The notes under the pieces are model-generated. The model was not told the origin of the DNA. It saw nothing but the letters and a program-made list of their open reading frames with translations, and ran no database searches. Made by a program: the position numbers and the translations under genes. From CAYGZA01 sp964354135 (lineage in GTDB: Bacteria; Planctomycetota; Planctomycetia; Pirellulales; Thermoguttaceae), in assembly GCA_964354135.1 (NCBI GenBank), contig CAYGZA010000033.1, positions 1 through 31,047 on the forward strand: 31,047 nucleotides of DNA, written 5' to 3'. Shown one piece after another: positions 22,438 to 30,825 of the stretch. Within the stretch, counting starts at the first letter, position 1; the number at the start of each line of letters is the position of its first letter.

Positions 22438-23460
22438 TCATTTCACGTCGACGACAATCGGCCTTGGCTTGCCGCTGATGGTCAGCAAGCCCTTCACCTT
22501 CCCGCCTTCAAGCTTCCCCGTCACTTGGATCGGGAGATCCCCGGTCCGCTTGGTGACCTTGCCGTCGACGGAATGGCTGCCGCTGGTGGTAAAGGCGCCG
22601 GAGCCTCTCAGGGCGCCGCTGCGGGCGTCGCCGACGTATCGGCCTTTGAGATTCCCGGACCCCTTGATTTCCAGGCGGCCGGTGGGGTGGGGAAACGTGT
22701 AGTCCATGCGAAGCTCGCCCGAGAACGACTGCTCCTTAAGGTCGATGGCGATGGTGAGCGTTTCGACCACCGTCCCCTTGTCGTCCTTGATCTCCAGTTT
22801 CCCGGAAACACTTGCCGGAGGTGCGGCGGCGGAATCGGCCGTCGGCTCCAAGGATTGCTCGCCGCCCGTCGGCACGATTTCGACGTCGTCCAGCCACGCC
22901 TCTCCCGCGTCTTCCGAGAGAATGCGCAGTGGCGCGGTCGTCTCGGGCAGGGAGAACTCCCCCGTGAACTCCGTCCAGTCGTAAGTCCCTCGCGGAAGGC
23001 GAATCGGCCGCACCCTCCAGTCCTCATCGACCACGATGCTCACGGCCCCGTCGGAAGCGAGCTTTTCGGCGCGGGCCCAAAGGCTGATGCGGTACCGCCG
23101 GCCCGGCTCGATCGTCACGGGCTGCTGCGTGGTGCCGAAGACGTGGGGAGCCCGGGGCGACCGGTTCACAACGTGCAGCGATGCTGCGCCGCTCTTGCGG
23201 ACCTGGGCATCGACCTCGGCGGTGGATTGGCAATCGCCGCTCGTCCACCAGGTGGAGCGGTTTTCGGCGTACTGGCCGGTCCCCCAGGGCGCGGACAACC
23301 CGGCCTCGAAGCCGGGGTTGCCGATCGCGACGGGTGCGGCGCTACTTTCGGGCGGCGGTGTCGTGACGGGGTCCCTATCGCCGCCTCGCCCCACGACCGC
23401 AGCCAGGCCGGCAATAGCGATACTCAAACAGGAACAAGCGAGCAGAGAATGCCGGTTCAT
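22438..23460 (-). CDS. Secreted CBM4/9-like protein with a repetitive beta C-terminus (340 aa)
   Basis: Signal peptide about 1-25 (LLACSCLSIAIAGLAAVVG). The domain from about 45 to 200 begins GNPGFEAGLSAPWG and ends EAWLDDVEIVP, the usual frame of a carbohydrate-binding jelly roll (CBM4/9/16-like). After an Ala/Pro linker, the last 110 residues are alternating strands (GKLEIKDDKGTVVETL, GRLEIKGSGNLKG) of unknown fold. There are no catalytic residues. The start is ATG 23460 behind GAGGG; the open frame upstream to 23541 has no signal. It is 36 nt before the 730-aa gene, so they are likely cotranscribed and may act on the same glycan or envelope target. Confidence 0.75.
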   Translation of the reverse strand: MNRHSLLACSCLSIAIAGLAAVVGRGGDRDPVTTPPPESSAAPVAIGNPGFEAGLSAPWGTGQYAENRSTWWTSGDCQSTAEVDAQVRKSGAASLHVVNRSPRAPHVFGTTQQPVTIEPGRRYRISLWARAEKLASDGAVSIVVDEDWRVRPIRLPRGTYDWTEFTGEFSLPETTAPLRILSEDAGEAWLDDVEIVPTGGEQSLEPTADSAAAPPASVSGKLEIKDDKGTVVETLTIAIDLKEQSFSGELRMDYTFPHPTGRLEIKGSGNLKGRYVGDARSGALRGSGAFTTSGSHSVDGKVTKRTGDLPIQVTGKLEGGKVKGLLTISGKPRPIVVDVK

Positions 23461-23829
23461 ACGTGCCCTCAGTGCTTGGACGGTGATGGAGGAGAAATGA
23501 CGCTGCCGAGAATCCGGGGGCACAAGCGGCGCGGCATGCACCCCAACCGGGAAACCCTAGGCCCGGATCGGGGCGGCGAGGTCGAGGGAGCCGGGGCACC
23601 GCCCCCTTCTCGTTGGGGCGGCGAAGCCGACGGATAGGAACATAGCGAATAGGCGCGAATGGAGAGGCGGCGACGAACGTTCCCCGGAGCCTTCGCGGAG
23701 GGGCGGATGCCACCACAAAGGGGCCCCAGGGCGAACCGGGGCGTCGGCTGATACTAAGCTGAAGCCTATCGCCAAAGCGATCCCTACTGCCTCTTCTCTG
23801 GCCCCTCGCCCCTGCCCCCTAGCTCCTCT
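23461..23829. other. Gene-free gap with low-complexity DNA
   Basis: No gene is seen. It contains one GCTGATA-type repeat (GGCTGATACTAAGCTGAAG near 23752) and C-rich CCCCTCGCCCCTGCCCCC at 23802-23819. It should hold the promoter of the 340-aa/730-aa pair and the end of the isomerase unit; I cannot point to either. Confidence 0.4.
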
Positions 23830-25287
23830 TCAAAACGGCAGCCTCGACGTATACAGCCCCGGCGTGTGCTGCGCCGCGTGGTATACGCTCATGCCGAGGT
23901 AGTTGCCCAGGGCTTCCCACAAGACGTTGCCCACGTGCGTCTGCGTGATCGCCACGTGGTGCGGAAAGTGCCGCAACAGCACGTTCCGGTAGAGCCGCTG
24001 GAGGTTCTTGATCCGGCACCAGCCGTAGCCGCCGAAGGTCTCCGCCTTGTTCTCCTCGATGTTCCCCTGGGCAATGACTGACTTCCACGCCCCGTCCGGG
24101 TCCTGGGTGACGCGGCATAGGGTCAAGGGGGACGGGTCGGCCAGGAGTTCCACGGTGCCCAGGGCATCGTCGTACTTGGCCCCGCCGGCCTTGACCATGA
24201 TCTCGTGGACGCCGATCTTCGCCCGCCGCTTGGTGAACGAGGCGGGGAAGACGCCGCAGTGCCAGACGTTGGCCAGCTCCTCGTCCTCGTTGTGGAGATT
24301 GTTCCAGTCGGCCAGGGCGGCCGGGCTGCCGCTGGCCAACATGCAGGCGTGCATCGACATCGCCCCGAGAATGTCCGACTCGCACGCGCTGGGCATCCCC
24401 TCGTCGCCGAAGCGGCTCATCGTCAGGCAGCTCGACACGCCGTAGTTGTTCTGGATCGAGGTCCAGCACTGGACCGCCAGGGCGTGAATCCCGTTTTCCC
24501 GGCACCAGCGACGCAGGAAGAGCTCCAGCTTCGCGCTCTTGAGGAGCTGCGGCGGCGGCATCACCGAGGCGTCGGCATATTGGCCGATCGCCTGGGCGAT
24601 CTTCGCGACTTCCGGATCGGAGTCCCCGATGGCGTTGGCCCCGCCGATCGCCTCGGAGAGATCCAAGACCACCGTGGTCGCCCCGAGCCGCTGGAGCTGC
24701 TTCTCGTCGAAGCGGCAGGTCCAGAAGGCGTCGGGCCGGGTGCCGATCTGGCCGTAGCGGGCGTTGCGCACGCCGGTCACCACCCGGCAGACACGGCTGA
24801 ACCAGTCCAGGTCCGCCGCAAACGAGGCGTCGGAAGGGAAGCAGATCGGCCGCGAGCCGACCGAGTACTTCTCCCCAATCTGCCGCAGCACCTCGCCGAT
24901 CGACAAGAGGCCGCAAAAGGAATCCCGGCGGGGCGTCTTCCGCGTGAGCACCTCTTCTTCCTGGCAGCCGAAGATCAGGACGGGCACGTCGAGCTTCGCC
25001 TGGCGCACGGTCCAGGCGACGGCCTGCTCCTCGCCGAAGTTCACCGCCCCGACAACGATTCCCTGGACCTTCGCCTTGCGGAACAAGTCGGCACACAGCT
25101 CGGCCTCCTGCCGGCTCTGGACGCAGCCGGCCTTGGTCTCTTGGGGCGAGGGAGCGACGACCTCGATGCCGGCCTTCTGGATGGCCTTGATCGTCTCGTC
25201 CCGCATTTTCGCGGCTAACTCGATACTAAAGGCCCCGCGGTGGGCCGGAATGAAGCCGAGGACCGGTTTGTCGAGCTTGACTGGCAT
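23830..25287 (-). CDS. L-fucose/L-arabinose isomerase-family protein
   Basis: A 485-aa cytosolic protein of the fucose isomerase-like superfamily, which interconverts aldoses and ketoses with a divalent metal. Landmarks: GFIPAHRGAFS (11-21), GAVNFGEEQA (about 78-87), VLIFGCQEEEVL (102-113), CESDILGAMSMHA and HCGVFPASF in the C-terminal half. It lies downstream of ribulokinase-like and AraD-like genes, so L-arabinose to L-ribulose or L-fucose to L-fuculose are both reasonable; the AraB/AraD partners favour a pentose. It is not a standard AraA. The start is ATG 25287 with AGGAG 7 nt upstream. Confidence 0.85.
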   Translation of the reverse strand: MPVKLDKPVLGFIPAHRGAFSIELAAKMRDETIKAIQKAGIEVVAPSPQETKAGCVQSRQEAELCADLFRKAKVQGIVVGAVNFGEEQAVAWTVRQAKLDVPVLIFGCQEEEVLTRKTPRRDSFCGLLSIGEVLRQIGEKYSVGSRPICFPSDASFAADLDWFSRVCRVVTGVRNARYGQIGTRPDAFWTCRFDEKQLQRLGATTVVLDLSEAIGGANAIGDSDPEVAKIAQAIGQYADASVMPPPQLLKSAKLELFLRRWCRENGIHALAVQCWTSIQNNYGVSSCLTMSRFGDEGMPSACESDILGAMSMHACMLASGSPAALADWNNLHNEDEELANVWHCGVFPASFTKRRAKIGVHEIMVKAGGAKYDDALGTVELLADPSPLTLCRVTQDPDGAWKSVIAQGNIEENKAETFGGYGWCRIKNLQRLYRNVLLRHFPHHVAITQTHVGNVLWEALGNYLGMSVYHAAQHTPGLYTSRLPF

Positions 25288-25332
25288 GGGTTGCTCCTAG
25301 GGTCTGCGAAAGTGTATTCAATGTAGAGCAAT

Positions 25333-25411
25333 CGGCTTTCAGCAGTCAGCTATCAGCAATGAGGAAATCGCAAGGATGGCAGCGGAAAGCTGATAGCTGA
25401 AAGCTGATAGC
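25333..25411. repeat. GCTGATA micro-repeats in both orientations
   Basis: GGCTTTCAGCAGTCAGCTATCAGC (in two halves at 25333-25356) and, inverted, GAAAGCTGATAGCTG onward at 25385-25411. The two blocks can pair with each other. They lie between the DinB gene and the isomerase start. Confidence 0.65.
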
Positions 25412-25450
25412 CCGTGTCCATTCCAGACTGCTCCACTGTGCCTGGCAAGA

Positions 25451-25939
25451 TCAGAACAACACCGGCTTGCCGAGCTTGCGGCGGATGGGAACGAACTGGC
25501 CCGCGTGCATCATCGGGTGGAGGCCCAGCACGATCAGGGCCGAGGCGACGGTCGGGGCGTACTCGCGCATCGCCTCGGGCCCGGGCTGCTCCAAGGCGCC
25601 GTCCGGCGTGGCGTCGATGGCCGCCAGCGTGGCGGCCTTCATCCGGTCCGCCAAGGCGAGGTACTCGGCCTTCGTGGTGAATTTGCCCGGATCGTTCGAC
25701 GCGGCGGTCTCTTTGGTGTAGGCATCCGCGAAGCCGGCCGGCAGCTCGGGCGGCTGGTGGCCCAGCATCGTGAGCATCTCGCGGGTGCCGGCGATCGCGT
25801 GCCCGAGCTGCCAGGCCGCGTGATTCGCCTGCGGCACGGGCCGCGTCAGCAGCTCGGCGTCGGTGAAGTCGTCCACGTAGGAGCGGGCAATCATCCATCC
25901 GAATTCCACGACCTGGCGAAGGATGTCTTTGGCATTCAC
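25451..25939 (-). CDS. DinB-family four-helix protein
   Basis: A 162-aa DinB/YfiT-like four-helix bundle. Likely metal-binding histidines are His47 (WQLGHAIAG), His141 and His145 (LHPMMHAGQ), and the family's closing GQ...R pattern is present. Many members bind a metal and use thiol cofactors; the reaction is unknown here. The start is GTG 25939 with GGAG 8 nt upstream. The open frame to 26044 translates GCTGATA repeats (PSAISYQHES) and is not part of the protein. It sits between AraD and the isomerase on the same strand, but a pentose role is not evident. Confidence 0.82.
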   Translation of the reverse strand: MNAKDILRQVVEFGWMIARSYVDDFTDAELLTRPVPQANHAAWQLGHAIAGTREMLTMLGHQPPELPAGFADAYTKETAASNDPGKFTTKAEYLALADRMKAATLAAIDATPDGALEQPGPEAMREYAPTVASALIVLGLHPMMHAGQFVPIRRKLGKPVLF

Positions 25940-25979
25940 AGTTCGTTCTCCGTGCAGTTGGCTAACTTCGGGGATTCCA

Positions 25980-26036
25980 CCGCGACCAGCGGTCGCGGAT
26001 TCATGCTGATAGCTGATAGCCGACGGCTGATAGCCC
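25980..26036. repeat. Small hairpin plus GCTGATA micro-repeats
   Basis: CCGCGACC-AGC-GGTCGCGG (25980-25998) is a perfect 8-bp hairpin, followed at 26003-26036 by GCTGATAGCTGATAGCCG-type units. It lies between the DinB start and the AraD stop. Confidence 0.6.
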
Positions 26037-26066
26037 CGACCCAATCCATCGGCGTTTGCCCTCGTG

Positions 26067-26732
26067 CTACGTCTTGGCCTCCGGCGTTTGCCCGTACCCG
26101 TAGCGGTAGCGGTCGTACCATTTCTTGACTTCCTCCGGCGGGATCTCGCGCGGCGGGCCGAGCTGCATCGCCAGGTGAACCGTCTTGGCCACGTCCTCGG
26201 TCATGACGGCCACCTTGAGCGCCTCGCGCACCGTCGTGCCCCAGGCAAACACGCCGTGATTGCCCAGAAGGATTGCCGGCGACCGGTTGCGGTATCTCAA
26301 GATCGTCTTGCCGATGTGGTCCGCCTCGTTGTCGACGTAAGGGGTGCAGGGGATCTCGGCCCCGAATTGATCGGCGATGGCCGTCAGGCACACGGGGATC
26401 GGCCGCCCGAGCGCCGCCATAGCCGTGGCGTAATTGCTGTGGGTGTGTACGATTCCGCACACCCCGGGCATGTGATGGTAAAGATACAGATGGTGCAGCA
26501 GGTCGACGCTGGGCCGCAGCTTCGAGCCGACTGCTTCGCCCGTCTCCAGCGCCACCTCGACGAGCATCTCCGGGGTGAGCGTGTCGTAGTCCACGCCGGA
26601 CGGCTTGATGACCAGCCGCCCGCTGCGGCGATCCAGGCCGCTGGCGTTGCCCGAGTGCATCGTCACCAGGCCGGCGGTGAGCAGCATCTTGTTGGCGTAG
26701 CAGACTTCTTCGCGCAGTGCGGCGAGGTCCAT
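26067..26732 (-). CDS. araD: L-ribulose-5-phosphate 4-epimerase (AraD-type class II aldolase family)
   Basis: A 221-aa cytosolic zinc enzyme, close to the 231-aa E. coli AraD. SGNAS at 27-31, HTH with His96/His98 and NHG with His159 give the zinc site; Asp77 lies in the expected catalytic region. It would convert L-ribulose 5-phosphate to D-xylulose 5-phosphate. L-fuculose-phosphate aldolase is a relative, so the exact substrate depends on the adjacent kinase, which looks like a ribulokinase. The start is ATG 26732 with a weak AAGG site. It is 178 nt downstream of the kinase gene, with repeats in the gap, so it may be a separate transcript or a loose operon. Confidence 0.88.
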   Translation of the reverse strand: MDLAALREEVCYANKMLLTAGLVTMHSGNASGLDRRSGRLVIKPSGVDYDTLTPEMLVEVALETGEAVGSKLRPSVDLLHHLYLYHHMPGVCGIVHTHSNYATAMAALGRPIPVCLTAIADQFGAEIPCTPYVDNEADHIGKTILRYRNRSPAILLGNHGVFAWGTTVREALKVAVMTEDVAKTVHLAMQLGPPREIPPEEVKKWYDRYRYGYGQTPEAKT

Positions 26733-26743
26733 GGGGAGCCTTC

Positions 26744-26880
26744 GGCTTTCAGTCGTCAGCTATCAGCTATCAGCGATCGGCTTTCAGCTATCAGCTATCA
26801 GTCATCAGGCATCGCGATTCGTCCGCCAACCGCCGCTCGGGAGGCTCTGCTGATAGCTGATTGCCGACGGCTGATAGCCC
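26744..26880. repeat. Two blocks of GCTGATA micro-repeats, opposite orientations
   Basis: 26744-26811 contains repeated TCAGCTATCAGCTATCAGC-type units, and 26849-26880 contains GCTGATAGCTGATTGCCG and related units in the reverse orientation. The blocks are complementary and could fold together. They fill most of the 178-bp gap between the kinase and AraD. Confidence 0.7.
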
Positions 26881-26910
26881 GTCTCCGTTGCGTTTAGTTT
26901 TCCGCGCGTA

Positions 26911-28608
26911 TCAGCGTTTTCGTACCCGATCCCGCATCGCAATCAATTCCTTCATCACCCGGTGAAGCTGCATTTGGCCGTTGGGCGTGCCGAAGGCGTC
27001 GTGCAGCGTGCGGTACAGGGCGTACAACTCGGCGTAGACGGCGGCCGTGGCCTGATTGGGGCGGTAGACCTTGGCCTTGACGCCGGTCATTCGCTCCTGG
27101 GCCTCTTCGGTGGTCCCGTAGGCCCCGCCCACCACGGCGCCGAAGATCGCCGCCCCCAGGGCACACGTCTGGGCCGAGCGGCTGACCTTCATCGGCCGGT
27201 TGCAAACGTCGGCGTAGATCTGCATCACAAACGGGTTCTTCTCGGCGATTCCGCCGCAGTTGACCACCTCGTGGACGGCCACGCCGTACTCCTCAAAACG
27301 CTTGATGATCGTGAGGGCCCCGAAGGCGGTCGCCTCGACCAGGGCGCGATAGATCTCAGCCGCCGTCGTGTGCAGGGTCTGGCCCATCAAGAGTCCGGTG
27401 AGCAGCGGATCGACCAGGATCGTGCGGTTGCCGTTGTTCCAGTCGAGGGCCAAAAGCCCGCTCTCGCCGGGCTTGAGCTTCTGGGCCTCCCGCGTGAGAT
27501 TCGCATGGGCATCCCCTTTGGCGACGTACTGCTTGGGGGCCAGGTGGCCGGCGAACCAGTTGAAAATGTCGCCCACGGCCGATTGACCCGCTTCCAGCCC
27601 GTACATGCCGGGGATGATCGACCCAGGAACGATCCCGCACAGCCCGGGAACGTCGGCCAAGGGCTGATCCATGGGCACGACCATCATGTCGCAGGTGCTC
27701 GTGCCGATGATCTTGACCAGGGTTCCGGGCTTGATTCCGGCTCCGACCGCCCCCGTATGGGCATCAAATGCCCCCACGGCGACAGGCAGTCCGGCAGGCA
27801 GCCCGACCTTCGCCGCCACCTCGGGCAGGAGCTCGCCGGCCTTCTGGTCGGCCGGGACCGCCCGATCCGTATAGCGGCGGCGGACCTGGACCAAGTCCGG
27901 ATCGATGCTCGCCAAGAACTCCTCGCTCGGCAGCCCCCCCCATTGGTCGTTGTACATCGCTTTGTGGCCGGCCGGGCAAATCCCGCGCGGGACCGTGTGG
28001 GGATCAAGCCGGCCTGTGAGGTAGCCCGGGACGAAATCGGCCAGCTCGACCCAGGCATAGGCCGCGGCGAACACCTGAGCGGCGGACCGCCGGCAGTGCA
28101 AGACTTTGGACCAGTACCACTCGGAGCTGTACGTGCCGCCGCACTTGGCCAGGTAGGGGGCCCCGGTCTCGCGGGCCTTTTGGGTGATCTCCGCCGCTTC
28201 GGCGTGCCCGGTGTGATCCTTCCAAAGCCAGGCGTGGGCCGCCAGGTGTTTCTTGAACTTCGGCTGCAAGGCCAGCGGCATACCGCTTTGATCCACCGGG
28301 ATGGGGGTCGATCCGGTGGTATCCACGCCGATCCCGATTACTTGCTCCGGCCGGAACCCGCGGGCATTTCGGGCCGCCCTCAGGGCCCCACGAACCGACC
28401 TGAAAAAACCCTCGATGTAGTCGGCCGGGTTCTGCCGGGCCAGATTCGGGTCCTTCCGGTCCAAGAGAATCCCCTGCTGGCCGCTGGGGTAGTTGCAGAC
28501 GTGGGTTGCCACTTCCGCCCCGTCGCCCACGTCCACCACCAACGCCCGGACGCTGTTGGTCCCATAGTCCACGCCGATCGCATACTGCCTTGCTCGGGGT
28601 CTTGCCAT
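26911..28608 (-). CDS. araB: Ribulokinase-like FGGY carbohydrate kinase
   Basis: A 565-aa cytosolic kinase, the length of E. coli ribulokinase. IGVDYGTNSVRALVVD at 11-26 is the phosphate-binding loop of the FGGY fold and DTTGSTPIPVD is the second conserved block. GTSTCDMMV and NCGGIAEKNPF belong to the C-terminal ATP-binding half. TNSVRALVVD with the long insertion is characteristic of AraB rather than xylulokinase. It would phosphorylate L-ribulose for the AraD downstream. The start is ATG 28608 with AGGAG; the open frame to 28701 has no signal and is out of family. It begins the pentose cluster. Confidence 0.88.
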   Translation of the reverse strand: MARPRARQYAIGVDYGTNSVRALVVDVGDGAEVATHVCNYPSGQQGILLDRKDPNLARQNPADYIEGFFRSVRGALRAARNARGFRPEQVIGIGVDTTGSTPIPVDQSGMPLALQPKFKKHLAAHAWLWKDHTGHAEAAEITQKARETGAPYLAKCGGTYSSEWYWSKVLHCRRSAAQVFAAAYAWVELADFVPGYLTGRLDPHTVPRGICPAGHKAMYNDQWGGLPSEEFLASIDPDLVQVRRRYTDRAVPADQKAGELLPEVAAKVGLPAGLPVAVGAFDAHTGAVGAGIKPGTLVKIIGTSTCDMMVVPMDQPLADVPGLCGIVPGSIIPGMYGLEAGQSAVGDIFNWFAGHLAPKQYVAKGDAHANLTREAQKLKPGESGLLALDWNNGNRTILVDPLLTGLLMGQTLHTTAAEIYRALVEATAFGALTIIKRFEEYGVAVHEVVNCGGIAEKNPFVMQIYADVCNRPMKVSRSAQTCALGAAIFGAVVGGAYGTTEEAQERMTGVKAKVYRPNQATAAVYAELYALYRTLHDAFGTPNGQMQLHRVMKELIAMRDRVRKR

Positions 28609-28719
28609 TCTTTCGGCTCCTGAGAGGCTGGCTTCCCAAGACCTTGGTCCGACCGGTCGGCGGACACGCCCTAGGCTACCGAAAGCCGCCTGGTCCCGCA
28701 AGTATACCGGGCCGAGGCG

Positions 28720-29496
28720 CTACTGCATGTCGGCCAGCATGGCTTGCTGGGCGCGGATCGAAAGGACGGACAATTCTGCCGTGAAGGGGGCTGACTGGTG
28801 CTCGCCGATCAGCCGCTGGCAGGTTTCCACGACCTTCTCTCCCTCGCCGGAGTGGATCAGGGACTCGGCCAGTTCGATGAAGTCGGCACGGGTCTCCGGG
28901 ACGCCGAACTCGCACCACTGGCGGCCGAGCGAAAAGAGCTCCTCCTCCTCGTCTTCTTCGGGCTCGGGTTCCGGCTCGAAGTCGGGCCCGCACTTCTGCA
29001 CCGAGACGCCCGTCTTGTGCATGAAGCCCTCCAGGAAGCTCAGGTACCCGCGGGACGTGGGGCTGACCGAGCTCCAGGTCTCCACGGAGCCGAGGATGGT
29101 CCGGAGCACGCCCACCAGGGCATCGCGGCTGGGCCGCGGCTCCTTCTCGAAGAGGTCTTGCCAGTTGCGGTGGATGTTCCAGAGGATGAATTCCTCCGGC
29201 CTGTCCGAAGACGCGTGGAGAACCTCGCCTTCTTGCTGTTCCACGGGCGAGCCTTGGCGCAGTTGCAGAACGAGCCGCTCCAACGCCGACTTCACTTGGT
29301 GGTCGGTGATTCTTCGATCCAGCATCACGAAGGATTCATAGACTCCCACCTCGGCCCGGTGAAGGCAGAGAATGAGTTCCTTTGTCTTGTACTTGTTGCC
29401 GTGGTAGGCCAACGGCGGGCTTTTCTCGGCGCGGCGGGCCCGCTCCCTTTCTTTTCTTCTCTTCTTTTCGAGTTTCCGTCGGTCTTTCATTCCCAT
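28720..29496 (-). CDS. Uncharacterised protein with basic N-terminus and acidic spacer (258 aa)
   Basis: I do not recognise this protein. It opens with a strongly basic helix (KDRRKLEKKRRKERERARR), then an alpha-helical middle (LILCLHRAEVGVYESF), an acidic spacer (EPEPEPEEDEEEE, about residue 180) and a helical C-terminus. The basic start followed by an acidic tract could mean nucleic-acid or ribosome binding. The start is ATG 29496, chosen because AGGAGG lies 9 nt before it; the frame is open to 29619 without a signal, and ATG 29490 is also possible. It follows the zinc-ribbon gene on the same strand after a fold-back repeat. No signal peptide. Confidence 0.65.
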   Translation of the reverse strand: MGMKDRRKLEKKRRKERERARRAEKSPPLAYHGNKYKTKELILCLHRAEVGVYESFVMLDRRITDHQVKSALERLVLQLRQGSPVEQQEGEVLHASSDRPEEFILWNIHRNWQDLFEKEPRPSRDALVGVLRTILGSVETWSSVSPTSRGYLSFLEGFMHKTGVSVQKCGPDFEPEPEPEEDEEEELFSLGRQWCEFGVPETRADFIELAESLIHSGEGEKVVETCQRLIGEHQSAPFTAELSVLSIRAQQAMLADMQ

Positions 29497-29576
29497 GGGT
29501 TTCTTCCTCCTGTCCATGGAATCGTGGGGATACCGGGTGAAAATCCTGCTCTTGTCCAAGTGAGATTGCGTGACTT

Positions 29577-29664
29577 CGGGAGGGCGAGGCTCCTGCCGAG
29601 CCGCACTTCTGGTCGCCAAACTCGCGTTTTCTTGCCCGGCTCGGCAGGAGCCTCGCGCTCCCGG
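29577..29664. repeat. Fold-back repeat with GGCTCGGCAGGAGCCTCGC arms
   Basis: The arms 29577-29602 and 29638-29664 are reverse complements over about 26 bp with one or two mismatches, separated by a 35-nt loop. It begins 12 bp past the stop of the zinc-ribbon gene (29677). That placement and stem strength fit a terminator or attenuator, but the same GAGGCTCCTGCCGAGCC core is common in planctomycete genomes as a dispersed repeat, as I remember it. Confidence 0.7.
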
Positions 29665-29676
29665 GATCGTCAGACC

Positions 29677-30795
29677 CTATTTGGCTCCCTTGCCGGGTGC
29701 GTCCGGAGCGGCGCAGTGCCCGCACATGAGCCGCGACCGGCGGCCCACCTGGAAAACCACGGTCGGCCGCCGGCATTCGGGGCACGCGGCGGGCTCCATC
29801 GACTCCACCAACGGGTCCCACACCAGCTCCAATTCCTGCTCCGGGGCCCTGCTCCGCGGCGCGCTGAGCACCGCGTGCAAGAGCAGTTTGGGCTGCCGGA
29901 CCACCAGCAGGTTGATCAGCCGCAAATGGACGCGCAGCGCGCTTTTCTGGCGGAGTTCGGCCACGCGGAGCCGCTCTTCCCGGTCCACGGCCTCGCGTCG
30001 CGCGGCAAACTTCGCCGACTCGTCTCCGCGGTTCCGGGCGCGGTGGGCTTGTGCATCCAACTCGCTCCGCAAGTCGCTGTAATAGCGGGTCATGCGGCCG
30101 ATTTGCCGTTCCACGCGGCAGCTCAACTCTCGCCGCCGCACATTGGCCAGGCCGGACAGAGTGCGGAGCACTTCCTGGCGAACCAACGGATAGGCCGCTG
30201 CCACACTCATGCGGTGAATCTCGGCCAGGTACAACGAAGGCTCTTCGCCCAGCAGCCGGTGGTCGAGGAGCCGCTCCAGGTGGCGGACCTCCCGGCCCGT
30301 GTGCAGGTCGAGAGCCATTTGGAGAATGTCGTACTCTTTCTGGTCGCTGACGAAGGCCGCCTCGAACCAGAACACCGCTTGGGGGAAATCCAGCGGCCGC
30401 GTCCGGCGGATCTCCATCGCCGCGCCGTCCGGCAGGGTCAAGCAGCGGCGGACGCGGGCCGGGAGGTCGTAGGGCGCCAGGTTCAGGCCGTTGAGGTATG
30501 CCTGGGCGCAGCGGCCGCGGCGCATCGCGCCGCCCAGAAGCCGGTCTACCAGCGGGGTGCCGAAACTCGCTAGTTGCGCCGCGGGGTGCTCGGGGAGGGC
30601 CTCCGGGTCGAACGCGATCCGCAGGATCCCCCGGCCCCCGCCGTCCAACTCGGCCCCGCCCGCAACCGAAGGCAGAAGGATGTCGTAGACTTGCGGCTCC
30701 ACCTCGTCCCAGACGCCGCCGCTGGTCTCCACGTAATCCCGCACGAAGTTCTCCAGCGGCGAACCGGCCGCCGCTTGCTGCACCGAAACTGCCAA
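29677..30795 (-). CDS. Protein with C-terminal zinc ribbon, TTG start (372 aa)
   Basis: A soluble helical protein of unknown function. It ends in a zinc ribbon, Cys338-x2-Cys341 and Cys358-x2-Cys361 (CPEC ... CGHC). The middle has Arg/Glu-rich helices (RYYSDLRSELDAQAHRARNR) that may be a coiled coil. The start is TTG 30795, fixed by a strong GGAGG 8 nt upstream; no ATG is placed as well. It is 30 nt downstream of the partial gene at the window edge. I have an impression that proteins like this sit next to SNF2/RapA-type helicases, which would make the edge gene its partner; that needs the flanking sequence. The fold-back repeat at 29577-29664 ends its unit. Confidence 0.7.
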   Translation of the reverse strand: MAVSVQQAAAGSPLENFVRDYVETSGGVWDEVEPQVYDILLPSVAGGAELDGGGRGILRIAFDPEALPEHPAAQLASFGTPLVDRLLGGAMRRGRCAQAYLNGLNLAPYDLPARVRRCLTLPDGAAMEIRRTRPLDFPQAVFWFEAAFVSDQKEYDILQMALDLHTGREVRHLERLLDHRLLGEEPSLYLAEIHRMSVAAAYPLVRQEVLRTLSGLANVRRRELSCRVERQIGRMTRYYSDLRSELDAQAHRARNRGDESAKFAARREAVDREERLRVAELRQKSALRVHLRLINLLVVRQPKLLLHAVLSAPRSRAPEQELELVWDPLVESMEPAACPECRRPTVVFQVGRRSRLMCGHCAAPDAPGKGAK

Positions 30796-30825
30796 AGCGC
30801 CCTCCTCCTTTCAGGCACGCGGGCC

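Noticed and set aside
25940..26044. N-terminal extension of the DinB protein
   Set aside because: It translates repeats and the hairpin region; GTG 25939 has a good ribosome site and matches the family start.
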